A DNA stretch of 33,173 bases from an uncultured Pelagibacteraceae bacterium. Its GTDB lineage: Bacteria; Pseudomonadota; Alphaproteobacteria; Pelagibacterales; Pelagibacteraceae. Every line of letters begins with the position of its first letter. Position 1 is the stretch's first letter. The translations under genes and the position numbers were made by a program. Of the stretch, positions 8,916 to 18,606 are shown one piece after another. The stretch spans positions 1 through 33,173 of the forward strand of contig CACMOZ010000008.1 in the NCBI GenBank assembly GCA_902615435.1, in the 5' to 3' direction. A model generated the notes under the pieces. That model searched no databases, was not told the origin of the DNA, and worked only from the letters and a program-made list of their open reading frames with translations.

Positions 8916-10986
8916 GATTTGCTTTACTTACAATACCTTTTTCTTCCATCATATCAATAATTCTTGCTGCTCTATTGTAGCCGATTTGTAGTTTTCTTTG
9001 TAAGAAACTTGTTGAAGCTTTTCCCTCAGATTTAATAATATCGACTGCTTGCGTATATAGTTCGTCTTCATCGCTGTCTCCTTCCACAGCGGAAGAAGGC
9101 TCATTACTTGTATGAGCTGTAATTTCATCCATATAATCCGGCTCGCCTTGCGCTCTAATGGAGTTAACAATTTTTTCTATCTCATTTTCCGAAACAAATG
9201 GACCGTGAATTCTAACAATTCTATTCGCTGATGACATGAATAACATATCACCTTTACCTAATAACTGTTCAGCGCCCTGCTCTCCTAATATTGTTCTACT
9301 ATCTATTTTAGAGCTCACTTGAAAAGAGACTCTTGTTGGAAAGTTTGCTTTAATTGTACCCGTTATTACATCAACACTTGGTCTTTGCGTTGCCATAATA
9401 ATATGTATTCCAGCTGCTCTTGCCATTTGTGATAATTTTTGAATATAATTTTCGATTTCTTTGCCAGCCACAAGCATTAAATCCGACATTTCATCAACCA
9501 CTACAACAATGTAAGGCATTTTTAATCTGTGTTTGGCATTGTACCCATCTATGTTTCTCACTCCAACTTTGCTCATAAGTTTGTATCTGCTATTCATTTC
9601 TTTCACTGTCCAAGCCAAAGCAGAAGTTGCTTTTTTCGCATCGGTGATTACTGGAGTTAATAAATGAGGAATACCCTCGTAAGTAGATAGCTCTAACATT
9701 TTAGGATCAATTAAAATAAACTTACAAAGATCAGGGTTTAATTTGTAAAGTAATGAAACAATAATCGTATTAATACAAACTGACTTACCTGAACCTGTTG
9801 TACCAGCTATTAATAAGTGAGGCATTGATGTAAGGTCTCCAACTATTGGCATTCCAGATATACTTTTTCCAAGTGCTATAGGCAATTTTACATCTTTCTT
9901 TTGAAACTTTTCGTAAGAAATAATTTCTCTAAGCGATACACTTTCTCTCGTCTCGTTTGGTATCTCGATACCTACTGTATTTTTGCCAGGAATTACTGAA
10001 ACCCTTGCTGATGTTGAGCTAGTATTTCTAGCTAAATCTTCAGACAAATTTATTATTTTTGAAACTTTCACTCCAGGGGCTGGTTCAAATTCGTATAAAC
10101 TTACAACTGGACCATTATTAATTGCTTTAATTTTCCCATCAATACCAAAATCTAAAAGAATTTTTTCCATAAACTCACCTTCAGGACGATTTTTATTCAA
10201 TTCTGTTGCACTAAGTTTTGTAGAAATTTTGTCTAAATAATCTATTGCTGGCAGTTTATATTTTGATCTTAAACTAGTTGATGGTTTTTCTGATTGATTT
10301 AAGTCACCAAAAGAAAATGACTGTTGTGGTCTTTCAATGATCTCACTTTTATCCTCTGAAGTATCTATTTCTAAATTTACGTCAGGAATAGTATTTTCTT
10401 TTCTTCTAAACAATGAAGCAATTGTAGAAAAAATCCTAGTAATTATTTTCTTTATATTTAAATCTGCTGAAAAAATAAAAAAGATTAAAGTAAGCAATAA
10501 TAAACCATAAGCAGAGTAAGTGTTATCAATATATGGAAACAATGTGCTTAAAAATTCATAACCAATCTTTCCAACAAAACCTGAGTTACCATTATCGATA
10601 AGCCAGAACGAATTATTAAAGGTAATATAAATAAAAATTGAACCTAAGATCAAATATGAAACTACTAGAAATAATTTTAAAACTATTCTTTTGATTTCTT
10701 TCTGAATTATTAAATTAATCCCCCAAAATAAGAAATTAGCTAAAATTAAAAATGAAACGAGACCAAAACTCTGTAAGAGAAAATCAGCAATACTACTGCC
10801 ATAGATTCCAAAGAAATTTTTGATCTCAAATTCCCTATCACCATACACAAATGAAGGATCCTCTGGTGAATATGTCGCAAAAGCTATTGCTAGACCTATA
10901 CTTGTTGAAATTAAGATTAGTCCTATAAATTCAAAGGTTCGTTTTTTTAAAAAATTTGTTACACTATTTAAAAAGTTTGTATTCAT
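8890..10986 (-). CDS. ftsK: DNA translocase FtsK
   Basis: FtsK pumps DNA at the division septum and helps resolve chromosome dimers. The 698-residue product has four N-terminal membrane helices (about 20-40, 68-92, 100-122, 158-175), a short charged linker (about 190-250), the alpha/beta motor domain with Walker A GTTGSGKS (395-402) and Walker B IVVVVDEMSD (493-502), and a C-terminal winged-helix gamma domain (about 635-698, YTQAVDIIKSEGKAST...) that reads KOPS sequences. The linker is short compared with the roughly 600-residue linker of E. coli FtsK, as in other streamlined genomes. The gene is divergent from the ubiH-like gene, with 55 bases between starts, and overlaps lolA downstream. 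Confidence 0.97.
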   Translation of the reverse strand: MNTNFLNSVTNFLKKRTFEFIGLILISTSIGLAIAFATYSPEDPSFVYGDREFEIKNFFGIYGSSIADFLLQSFGLVSFLILANFLFWGINLIIQKEIKRIVLKLFLVVSYLILGSIFIYITFNNSFWLIDNGNSGFVGKIGYEFLSTLFPYIDNTYSAYGLLLLTLIFFIFSADLNIKKIITRIFSTIASLFRRKENTIPDVNLEIDTSEDKSEIIERPQQSFSFGDLNQSEKPSTSLRSKYKLPAIDYLDKISTKLSATELNKNRPEGEFMEKILLDFGIDGKIKAINNGPVVSLYEFEPAPGVKVSKIINLSEDLARNTSSTSARVSVIPGKNTVGIEIPNETRESVSLREIISYEKFQKKDVKLPIALGKSISGMPIVGDLTSMPHLLIAGTTGSGKSVCINTIIVSLLYKLNPDLCKFILIDPKMLELSTYEGIPHLLTPVITDAKKATSALAWTVKEMNSRYKLMSKVGVRNIDGYNAKHRLKMPYIVVVVDEMSDLMLVAGKEIENYIQKLSQMARAAGIHIIMATQRPSVDVITGTIKANFPTRVSFQVSSKIDSRTILGEQGAEQLLGKGDMLFMSSANRIVRIHGPFVSENEIEKIVNSIRAQGEPDYMDEITAHTSNEPSSAVEGDSDEDELYTQAVDIIKSEGKASTSFLQRKLQIGYNRAARIIDMMEEKGIVSKANHVGKREVL

Positions 10987-11041
10987 ATCGAATCGTTTAC
11001 GTACTTTTTACCATTTTTATGAAAGTGAGAAAAATTTTAAT

Positions 11042-12139
11042 ATGACAAAACAGAGAATTTGTATAGTTGGAGACGGTCTTTCAGGATTAATGACTGCTTT
11101 AGCATTAAACAAATTAGAAGGCTTAGAAGTTCACTTAATATCAAGAAAAAACAAGCATTCTAAAGATAAACGCACAACAGCAATTTCTGCTTCTAACTAT
11201 GAGTTTTTTAATAATATCATAGGCAAACTCGACAAAAAATTATTTTGGCCTTCCAAAAAGATCGATCTTTACTACGAGACAAAAGATAAGAACATGAATT
11301 TCCTAAACTTTAACGAAGATAGTAAAAATCTTATGTACGTTTTTGAGAATGACAAAATCAAAGAAATTTTAATTAAAGAAATTAAAAAGAAAAAAATTAA
11401 AACACTTCAAAAAAATATTAACGAATTAAAAGATTTAGATAGCTATGTCATGAAAATATTATGTTTAGGTAGATCTTCAAAAATTTATCAAAGCATAGTT
11501 GATAAAAGATCGTTAAATAAAGACTATAAAGAAATCGCTATTACAGGCTACGTTAAACACGACATGAAGAATTTGAATACTGCTCAATATTTTTTAAAAG
11601 ATGGTCCATTAGCAATACTTCCTTTTTCAAAAAATAATTTCTCTTTCGTGTGGAGTGTAGATAAAGAGTTTTTAAAAAAAGATATTAATTCACTCGTTAA
11701 AATAAAAATTTGTGAAGTTTTAAAAACAAAAAAAATACAGATATCTAATCAACAATCATATCCATTGATGCTCAATTTAAAACGAACCTATTATAAAAAT
11801 GATATTCTTATCTTAGGTGAAGGATTGCACACAGTTCATCCCGTAGCTGGTCAAGGCTTTAATCTTGTATTAAGAGATATTTATAAATTACAAAAAATTT
11901 TTAAATATTATACAGAATTAGGTATGTCATTAACAAGCACTCCTGCTCTTGAAGAATTTACTAATAATAGAAAATCTGAGAATATTATTACCGGTATAGG
12001 TATAGATCTAACTCATAATTTCTTTAAACAAAATAAATTACTAGATCCATTTAAAGAAACAATTTTGAAAAATATCTCAAAAAATAATAGTCTTAAAAGA
12101 ATAAGTAAATTTATTTCAAATCAGGGTTTATCAATTTAG
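11042..12139 (+). CDS. UbiH/COQ6-type FAD-dependent hydroxylase (ubiquinone biosynthesis)
   Basis: A 365-residue flavoprotein monooxygenase of the UbiH/UbiF/COQ6 family, which hydroxylates the aromatic ring during ubiquinone synthesis at the inner membrane. Seen: N-terminal FAD-binding GDGLSG (10-15), a TTAIS segment (about 43-47), an LPFSKNNFSFVWSV strand, and the second FAD motif GEGLHTVHPVAGQGFNLVLRD, where the family usually has GDAAH. The frame is open back to 10820, but that extension runs antisense through the ftsK start; ATG 11042 puts the Rossmann fold at the N terminus as in the family. It lies 4 bases before mnmE. Which ring position it hydroxylates cannot be told from sequence. 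Confidence 0.85.
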   Translation: MTKQRICIVGDGLSGLMTALALNKLEGLEVHLISRKNKHSKDKRTTAISASNYEFFNNIIGKLDKKLFWPSKKIDLYYETKDKNMNFLNFNEDSKNLMYVFENDKIKEILIKEIKKKKIKTLQKNINELKDLDSYVMKILCLGRSSKIYQSIVDKRSLNKDYKEIAITGYVKHDMKNLNTAQYFLKDGPLAILPFSKNNFSFVWSVDKEFLKKDINSLVKIKICEVLKTKKIQISNQQSYPLMLNLKRTYYKNDILILGEGLHTVHPVAGQGFNLVLRDIYKLQKIFKYYTELGMSLTSTPALEEFTNNRKSENIITGIGIDLTHNFFKQNKLLDPFKETILKNISKNNSLKRISKFISNQGLSI

Positions 12140-12143
12140 TTCA

Positions 12144-13472
12144 ATGAACATTTACGCACTTTCATCAGGCACAGGTCCGTCAGGAATAGCCATCGTCAGA
12201 GTCTCAGGTAAAGATACTCTTAAAATTTGTAAAAACTTAACAAAATTAAAAGAAATTAGTTCTAATCAAGTTAATTACTGTAAATTTTATGATCCTAAAA
12301 ACGATAATATAATAGACCCAGAGGCTCTATTATTGTGGTTTCCTGGGCCTAATAGCTATACTGGCGATGATTTAGCTGAGTTTCAGGTTCATGGAAGTAA
12401 TGCTGTTATCAACGCATTATTAAAGGCACTATCAGAGCAAGAAAATTGTAGATTAGCTGAACCAGGTGAATTTACAAAAATAGCTTTTCAAAACGATAAA
12501 ATCGATCTTTTAAAAGCTGAAAGTATAGGCGATTTAATTCACGCAGAAACAGAACTTCAAAGAGATCAAGCTGTTAAATTAATTCAAGGTAATGCCTCAA
12601 ATTATTATAATGATTTAAGAGAAAAATTAATTAAATCTTTATCTTATATTGAAGCTAAAATTGATTTTGCTGAGGATGATTTACCAGAAAAAGTTTTAAA
12701 GGAAGTACAAAACTCTATTAAAGAAATCCATAAGGATATTCATAAAATAATAAAGGATAATAAAATAGGAGAAAAAATAAGAGATGGATTTAAAGTTTCT
12801 ATAACAGGTGAAGTGAATGCAGGTAAATCTTCTCTTTTAAATCTAATAGCAAAAAGAGATGTCGCTATTGTTTCAGATGAAGCTGGAACCACAAGAGATG
12901 TAATTGAGATATATTTGAATATAGAAGGCTATCCTGTGATCTTAGCTGATACTGCAGGTATAAGAGATGCTAAAAACGAGATTGAAAAAAAAGGTATATC
13001 TTTAGCTTTAGGAAAATCAAATGAAGCTGACTTAAATATTGTTGTTATTGATAATTCTTCAAAAAGTATAAACAACGAAGTTAAAAAAATGATCAATAAA
13101 GATACAATTGTTTTACTAAATAAGTCAGATGTAGATATTAAGCAAAATTATAAATTTGATGCAGAAACAGTGTTAGCGTCAGTTAAAGAAAATAAAAACA
13201 TTGATTTTTTGATTAAAAAGATTAAAGAAAAATTAAGTAAAAAATTCACGTCTAACAATACTGCTCTAATTACAAGAGAAAGACATAGAGTTAAACTTAA
13301 TGAATGCTTAAAAGAAATAGATAACTTTCTTAAAAAAGATCAAAATAAAGATTTAGAATTAGCTGCTGAAGATCTAAGAATGGCTACACGACATCTTGGA
13401 AGCATTGTCGGTAAAGTTGATGTCGAAGAAATCCTTGGATCGATATTTAAAGACTTTTGTATAGGCAAATAA
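12144..13472 (+). CDS. mnmE: tRNA modification GTPase MnmE
   Basis: MnmE works with MnmG to place the carboxymethylaminomethyl group on U34 of certain tRNAs. The 442-residue product has the N-terminal tetrahydrofolate-binding domain (ALSSGTGPSGIAIVRVSG, then GEFTKIAFQNDKIDLLKAE), a helical domain, an inserted Ras-like G domain with P-loop GEVNAGKS (222-229), TTRD, DTAG and NKSD motifs, and the catalytic C-terminal CIGK (439-442). ATG at 12144 follows the upstream stop by 4 bases. It is 42 bases upstream of mnmG, its working partner. Confidence 0.97.
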   Translation: MNIYALSSGTGPSGIAIVRVSGKDTLKICKNLTKLKEISSNQVNYCKFYDPKNDNIIDPEALLLWFPGPNSYTGDDLAEFQVHGSNAVINALLKALSEQENCRLAEPGEFTKIAFQNDKIDLLKAESIGDLIHAETELQRDQAVKLIQGNASNYYNDLREKLIKSLSYIEAKIDFAEDDLPEKVLKEVQNSIKEIHKDIHKIIKDNKIGEKIRDGFKVSITGEVNAGKSSLLNLIAKRDVAIVSDEAGTTRDVIEIYLNIEGYPVILADTAGIRDAKNEIEKKGISLALGKSNEADLNIVVIDNSSKSINNEVKKMINKDTIVLLNKSDVDIKQNYKFDAETVLASVKENKNIDFLIKKIKEKLSKKFTSNNTALITRERHRVKLNECLKEIDNFLKKDQNKDLELAAEDLRMATRHLGSIVGKVDVEEILGSIFKDFCIGK

Positions 13473-13514
13473 AATACCACTTGTATTCCTAATATACGGC
13501 GTTACATTCATCTT

Positions 13515-15383
13515 ATGACTAAACAAAACTATGATGTGGTGGTTATAGGGGGTGGACATGCTGGATGTGAAGCAGCAGCAGCATCCGCTAGAATGGGCGT
13601 CAATACAGCCCTTTTTACTCATAAAGTAGAGACTATTGGTGAGATGTCATGTAATCCTGCTATCGGAGGACTTGGAAAAGGGCATCTTGTTAGAGAAATC
13701 GATGCTTTAGATGGTGTAATGGGTGTTGTAGCCGACAAATCAGGTATTCAATTCAGATTATTAAATAGAAGTAGGGGCCCAGCAGTGCAGGGTCCACGGA
13801 CTCAGTCAGATAGAGCTCTCTACAAAGAGCATATGCAAAAGATTTTACTAAATTACAAAAACTTGGAGGTAATTGCAGACCCAGTCATTAAATTTTTATT
13901 TATGGGAGATAAAATCATAGGTTTTGTATGTCAAAGTGGAAAAGAAGTGAGGACTAAGGAACTTATATTAACTACTGGTACTTTTCTTAATGGATTAATA
14001 CATATTGGTGAAACTCAAATACCAGCAGGTAGATATGACGAGAAACCATCTACAGGTTTGAGTGAACAATTAGCAAAATTTAAAATGCAAATAGGAAGAT
14101 TGAAGACAGGAACCCCACCTAGATTAGATGGGAGTACAATTAACTACGATGACTTAGAAATGCAGCCAGCTGATGATGACCAATATTATTTTTCTTTTCT
14201 TACTAATAAAATAGATAACAAACAAATAAAGTGTGGAATGACTTATACTAACAACGAGGTTCACAAAATTATAAGCGATAATATTTCCCGTAGCGCAATG
14301 TATTCGGGAAGTATTAAAGGTGTAGGACCACGCTATTGCCCATCTATTGAAGACAAAATTGTCAAATTTAAAGAGAAGCAACAGCATCAAATATTTCTTG
14401 AACCCGAAGGATTAAAGGACAATACTATTTACCCAAATGGTATATCTACCTCTCTTCCAGAGGAGATACAGCTTAAAATATTGTTTAAAATAAAAGGTTT
14501 AGAGCAGGTTAAAATGAAAAGAGCTGGTTATGCTATAGAGTACGATTACGTTGATCCTAGAGAACTTAATGCTACTTTAGAGACCAAAAAAATTAAGTCT
14601 CTATTTTTAGCAGGGCAAATTAACGGTACGACAGGTTATGAGGAAGCAGCAGCTCAAGGTTTAATGGCTGGTATTAATGCAGCCTTAAAAATTAAAAAAA
14701 AATCTGAGTTCGTTTTAGATAGATCAACTTCTTACATTGGTGTCATGATTGATGATTTAATAACTAAAGGTGTTACGGAACCATATCGTATGTTTACTTC
14801 TAGAGCAGAATATAGATTAACTTTAAGATCTGATAATGCAGATCAGAGATTAACAGATCTTGGTATCAACTTAGATTTAGTAGGATCTGAAAGAAAAAAA
14901 ATATTTTCAGAAAAGAAAAAAAATATCCATTCACTAAATAATTTTTTAGAAACAAAATTTTTGACTCCAAATGAGGCAAAAAAATATGATATTAAAATTG
15001 CCATGGATGGAGTTAAAAGATCATGTCTAGAAATTATGGGCCAACGAAAAGTAAATATGGCTAAAATAAGGCAAATATTTAATGACATGCCTGTATTTCC
15101 TGAACCAATAGAAAAGCAGGTTGTAACAGATGCTCATTATATGGGTTACATTAAGAGACAGGAGAGAGATATTAAATCTTTTAAGAAAGATGAGACAGTT
15201 ATCATACCTAATAATATTAATTATGAAAACTTAAGTGGTTTGTCTAACGAGGTTAAGTCGAAGCTCATTTCTATAAGGCCTAAAACTTTAGGACAGGCAA
15301 TTAGAATAGATGGTATCACTCCTGCAGCTATAATAATCTTATTATCACACATCAAAAAGTTAAAATTCAAAGCTTCTGCTTAA
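13515..15383 (+). CDS. mnmG: tRNA uridine-5-carboxymethylaminomethyl(34) synthesis enzyme MnmG
   Basis: MnmG (GidA) is the FAD/NADH partner of MnmE in wobble-uridine modification. The 622-residue product is full length. Seen: FAD-binding [12 protein letters not shown] at the N terminus, [36 protein letters not shown], the [24 protein letters not shown] motif, and the C-terminal helical MnmE-binding region. The stop overlaps the rsmG start by one base (TAATG). Gene order mnmE-mnmG-rsmG-parA-parB is characteristic of the origin-proximal region of many bacteria. Confidence 0.98.
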   Translation: MTKQNYDVVVIGGGHAGCEAAAASARMGVNTALFTHKVETIGEMSCNPAIGGLGKGHLVREIDALDGVMGVVADKSGIQFRLLNRSRGPAVQGPRTQSDRALYKEHMQKILLNYKNLEVIADPVIKFLFMGDKIIGFVCQSGKEVRTKELILTTGTFLNGLIHIGETQIPAGRYDEKPSTGLSEQLAKFKMQIGRLKTGTPPRLDGSTINYDDLEMQPADDDQYYFSFLTNKIDNKQIKCGMTYTNNEVHKIISDNISRSAMYSGSIKGVGPRYCPSIEDKIVKFKEKQQHQIFLEPEGLKDNTIYPNGISTSLPEEIQLKILFKIKGLEQVKMKRAGYAIEYDYVDPRELNATLETKKIKSLFLAGQINGTTGYEEAAAQGLMAGINAALKIKKKSEFVLDRSTSYIGVMIDDLITKGVTEPYRMFTSRAEYRLTLRSDNADQRLTDLGINLDLVGSERKKIFSEKKKNIHSLNNFLETKFLTPNEAKKYDIKIAMDGVKRSCLEIMGQRKVNMAKIRQIFNDMPVFPEPIEKQVVTDAHYMGYIKRQERDIKSFKKDETVIIPNNINYENLSGLSNEVKSKLISIRPKTLGQAIRIDGITPAAIIILLSHIKKLKFKASA

Positions 15384-15997
15384 TGAATGAAAAAGAAGTT
15401 ATAAGTATTCTTCAAAATCAGCTTAAATATAGTTCAAAAAGTATATCTGATATTAAAATATTTATAAACGAGTTGCTTAAAGCCAATAAAAAACATAATT
15501 TTATCTCCAAAAGCACTGAAAAGGTAATTTGGCACAGACATATCCTTGACTCAGCTCAATTAATAAAATTTATAGACTTTTCAAAAGGATCTTTGTCTGA
15601 TTTAGGCTCTGGTGCTGGTTTTCCAGGCTTGATTTTAGCTTTGTTTAACAAAAATAAGAACTTTCACGTGAAATTGTACGAAAAATCACCAGTTAAAAGA
15701 GCTTTTTTGAAGGATATAAGTGATAGATTATCACTTGAGATTGAAATCTGTGGTAATATATACGAAGAATATATAGATGCTAACTACATAGTAGCTAGAG
15801 CTTTTAAGAAATTTGAGTCAATAATACAAGTTTCACGTGAAATCATCAAAAAGTCACATAAATTGATAATTCTAAAAGGTCAAAACGCACAGAAAGATTT
15901 AAAAAAAGCTTTCAATAAGGAAAAATACGATTATAAACTTGAGGATAGTATAACGAATGAGGATTCTAAAATAATTATAGTCGATTTTAAAAAATGA
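15383..15997 (+). CDS. rsmG: 16S rRNA (guanine-527-N7)-methyltransferase RsmG
   Basis: RsmG (GidB) methylates N7 of G527 in 16S rRNA, using S-adenosylmethionine. The 204-residue product has the family's LDSAQL segment, the SAM-binding loop DLGSGAGFPG (73-82) and VARAFKKFESII in the C-terminal half. The gene also carries two parS-like palindromes (listed separately), so part of its sequence seems constrained for DNA binding as well as coding. It overlaps mnmG by one base and parA by four. Confidence 0.95.
   Translation: MNEKEVISILQNQLKYSSKSISDIKIFINELLKANKKHNFISKSTEKVIWHRHILDSAQLIKFIDFSKGSLSDLGSGAGFPGLILALFNKNKNFHVKLYEKSPVKRAFLKDISDRLSLEIEICGNIYEEYIDANYIVARAFKKFESIIQVSREIIKKSHKLIILKGQNAQKDLKKAFNKEKYDYKLEDSITNEDSKIIIVDFKK
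15662..15673. promoter_or_regulatory. parS-like centromere site 1
   Basis: TTTCACGTGAAA, a perfect 12-base palindrome and the core of the bacterial parS consensus TGTTTCACGTGAAACA bound by chromosomal ParB; 12 of 16 consensus positions match. It lies in rsmG, where it encodes Phe-His-Val-Lys, about 330 bases upstream of parA. Confidence 0.75.
15830..15842. promoter_or_regulatory. parS-like centromere site 2
   Basis: GTTTCACGTGAAA, carrying the same palindromic core plus one more consensus base (13 of 16 match the parS consensus). Its centre is 169 bases from that of site 1. Here the core is read in a different codon frame (Val-Ser-Arg-Glu), so protein constraint does not explain the repeat. 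It lies about 150 bases upstream of parA. Confidence 0.8.
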
Positions 15998-16779
15998 CGA
16001 CAACGATTTCAGTGATTAATCAAAAGGGTGGAGTAGGAAAAACTACAACGGTAATAAATTTAGCTGCTTCACTGTCCATTTTGGGTCAAACAAATCTTGT
16101 CATTGATTTAGATCCTCAGGGGAATGCTACAACAGGTTTCGGCAAAAGTAATAACGATGAAGAAAAAAATATTTATAATTTATTAATAAAAAAAATTAGT
16201 CTTAATCAGGTAATACAAAAAACAAATATACAAAATTTAGATATCATAGGATCACATGTAAATTTGTCAGGTTTAGAGGTTGAAACTGCTAATGACTCCA
16301 AGAGAGCATTTGTATTAAAAGAAATATTATCATCGGAAAAGTCAGGCCTATTAAAAAAATATGACAACATATTTATAGATTGCCCTCCTTCTTTAAGCTT
16401 GCTCACTATTATGTCATTAGTGGCCTCAGACGAATTACTAGTTCCTTTACAAACAGAATTCTTTGCTTTGGAAGGAATTACACAGTTAGTAAAAACAATA
16501 GATAGAATAAAAGAAAACCTAAATCCCACACTCTCTATAAGAGGAATACTTTTAACTATGTTTGATAAAAGAAATAAACTTTCATCAGAAGTAGATAGAG
16601 AAGCAAGAAATTATTTTAAAGACAAAGTTTATAAAACAGTCATTCAAAGAAATGTAAGATTGTCCGAAGCACCTTCACATGGATTACCTTGTGTTATTTA
16701 TGATAAAAGTTGTGTTGGCAGCAAGTCATATTTCAAATTAGCAGAAGAATTTAAAAATAAAATAATGAGTGCTGCATGA
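15994..16779 (+). CDS. parA: Chromosome partitioning ATPase ParA
   Basis: ParA (Soj) is the nucleoid-binding Walker-type ATPase that moves ParB-parS complexes. The 261-residue product has the deviant Walker A KGGVGKTT (11-18), LVIDLDPQGNATTGFG, and IFIDCPPSLSLLT (Walker B), with the SEAPSHGLP end typical of chromosomal ParAs. There is no N-terminal helix-turn-helix domain, which separates it from plasmid type Ia ParA. It overlaps rsmG and parB by four bases each (ATGA), so the three are likely translated together. Confidence 0.97.
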   Translation: MTTTISVINQKGGVGKTTTVINLAASLSILGQTNLVIDLDPQGNATTGFGKSNNDEEKNIYNLLIKKISLNQVIQKTNIQNLDIIGSHVNLSGLEVETANDSKRAFVLKEILSSEKSGLLKKYDNIFIDCPPSLSLLTIMSLVASDELLVPLQTEFFALEGITQLVKTIDRIKENLNPTLSIRGILLTMFDKRNKLSSEVDREARNYFKDKVYKTVIQRNVRLSEAPSHGLPCVIYDKSCVGSKSYFKLAEEFKNKIMSAA

Positions 16780-17627
16780 GTGGAAAAAAAAAGGGGTTAG
16801 GTCGAGGTTTGTCCGCGCTGTTTGGTGATGAAAAACCTAAAAATAAACCACAAGATATTCGTCAATCTAATGCTGTTTCAATTAGTGATTTAAGTCGAAA
16901 TCCGTACCAGCCAAGACAACATTTTAGTGAAGAAAAACTTGAAGAATTGGCTAATTCTATAAAAAAAAACGGTCTAATTCAGCCTATAGCTGTGAGACCT
17001 AAAAAATTAGAACCAGGTAAATATGAAATTGTAGCCGGAGAGAGAAGATGGTTGGCTGCTCAAAAAGCTGGTTTGCATGAAATTCCAGTAACAATTTTAG
17101 ATTTAAGCGATGTAGAGTCCTTAGAGGTCGCTATTGTAGAAAATATTCAGAGGGACGATCTTAATCCAATAGATGAGGCAAGAGGCTATCAAAGACTTAA
17201 TAAAGAATTTAGTTATGATCATGAAAGCATTTCTAAATTAATGTCAAAGAGTCGAAGTCATATAAGTAATACATTAAGATTATTAACTCTACCTAGTGAT
17301 GTTATTGCAATGTTAGAAGAGGGTTCTTTAACATCTGGACAGGCTAGGCCACTAATTGGTATTTCCAACGCATCTTCTATAGCCGAGGAGATAGTATCTA
17401 AAAACTACAGTGCAAGAAAAGTTGAATATTTAACAAGAAATAAGAAAGGAAACCTAAAAGAAAAGACAATTGATACAAATATTTTTAAAACACAAGAACG
17501 CATCGAAAAAATACTTGGTTTAAAAGTAAATATTGTTAATAAGAAAAATAATTCAGGTAAAATTACAATTGAATATAAAGATTTAGATCAATTTGAGTTA
17601 TTGTCCAATTTACTTACTAAGCATTAG
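16776..17627 (+). CDS. parB: Chromosome partitioning protein ParB
   Basis: ParB (Spo0J) binds parS and spreads on DNA as a CTP-switched clamp. The 283-residue product has the N-terminal ParA-contact peptide KKGLGRGLSALFG, the N-terminal CTPase domain (NPYQPRQHFSEEKLEELANSI; IVAGERRW, the GERRW CTP-binding motif; ENIQRDDLNPIDEARGY), a central helix-turn-helix (ISKLMSKSRSHISNTLRLL) that reads parS, and a small C-terminal dimer domain. Two parS-like sites sit just upstream. The 3' end overlaps convergent holA by 11 bases. Confidence 0.97.
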   Translation: MSGKKKGLGRGLSALFGDEKPKNKPQDIRQSNAVSISDLSRNPYQPRQHFSEEKLEELANSIKKNGLIQPIAVRPKKLEPGKYEIVAGERRWLAAQKAGLHEIPVTILDLSDVESLEVAIVENIQRDDLNPIDEARGYQRLNKEFSYDHESISKLMSKSRSHISNTLRLLTLPSDVIAMLEEGSLTSGQARPLIGISNASSIAEEIVSKNYSARKVEYLTRNKKGNLKEKTIDTNIFKTQERIEKILGLKVNIVNKKNNSGKITIEYKDLDQFELLSNLLTKH

Positions 17628-18606
17628 CTAGATTGCAAACATCTATTAATAATTTTTTAATTAATAAATTATAATTTATTGATGAGTTTGATTTCAATTT
17701 AAATTCCAAATTATAGGTCTCTTTTAATATTTTTTTTATTTTGTATTCATCCCATTTTTTTGCTTGTTTTGTAAAAGCAGGTTTGTCTTTCCAGAAAATT
17801 GGTGGTTTGATATTATTTACAGCATCTTCTAAACTTGAAAGTTCCTTTTGCCGTACTATTTCTAATAGTTTGTGTAGTCTTTGGTTTATTGAATTTAAAT
17901 AAAATATATTTTTGTCTGATTCTAATATTGTATCGTTTATAAGTTTATTAGTTTTTTCTTTATTTCCAATTAATGCTTCATCCTTAAGATAATTAAAGTT
18001 ATCATTTACTCTTAGATTTAGAAGCGAGATTAATTTATCATTTTCAATTATTTTATTATCAAAGCAAATTAATATTTTCTCAATTTCATTGTATAGCTTG
18101 TTTCGATCTAGATTAGAATTTTCTATGATTATATTTATGCTATCTGGGGTTAATCCTTTAAAAAATTTTAGTTTATTAAGTAATATTTTTCTTATTGTAA
18201 TTTCGTTATCTTGGTAGCATGGAACTGCTCCATGTTCTTTCGATTTTTCAAAATAACTTCTGAGCTTTGATTTTTTATCAAGTATTTCAGCAAATAAGTA
18301 AATTTCATGTTCATTATTCTTTTCTTCTACTTCTTGGAAATTAGAAAAGATTTTGTCGTTAACATTATCAATAAAGAAAATTTTTTTTTGCTCAAATAAA
18401 GATAAATTAAATACTTCTTTAAAAAACTGATCTTTATTCTTTAATATTTCTTCTTGGTTAAATTTAACAATTTGTGCCTGTGACTTTTCCAATCTAATTT
18501 TGTTTTTAATATCATTTTGGAGACCTGAGTTTTCACCATAAAAAAGTGTTGGTCTATTATTTAATATTTTTAGGTTTTGTTCTACTACGAAGCTTTTAAA
18601 AATCAT
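17617..18606 (-). CDS. holA: DNA polymerase III delta subunit
   Basis: HolA is the clamp-loader subunit that opens the beta sliding clamp. The 329-residue product is strongly diverged and Lys/Asn-rich, but has the expected size and features: FYGENSGLQNDIKNKI near the N terminus, a vestigial AAA+ fold with FFIDNVNDKI, and the C-terminal helical collar with the NSINQRLHKLLEIVRQ pattern. The lptE-holA order downstream of leuS is the standard context for this gene and supports the call. It overlaps lptE by 11 bases and parB by 11. Confidence 0.88.
   Translation of the reverse strand: MIFKSFVVEQNLKILNNRPTLFYGENSGLQNDIKNKIRLEKSQAQIVKFNQEEILKNKDQFFKEVFNLSLFEQKKIFFIDNVNDKIFSNFQEVEEKNNEHEIYLFAEILDKKSKLRSYFEKSKEHGAVPCYQDNEITIRKILLNKLKFFKGLTPDSINIIIENSNLDRNKLYNEIEKILICFDNKIIENDKLISLLNLRVNDNFNYLKDEALIGNKEKTNKLINDTILESDKNIFYLNSINQRLHKLLEIVRQKELSSLEDAVNNIKPPIFWKDKPAFTKQAKKWDEYKIKKILKETYNLEFKLKSNSSINYNLLIKKLLIDVCNLANA

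Noticed and set aside
10820-11041. Upstream extension of the UbiH-like frame, about 74 codons
   Set aside because: It is antisense to the start of ftsK and lies before the FAD-binding Rossmann fold; family members start at the position of ATG 11042.
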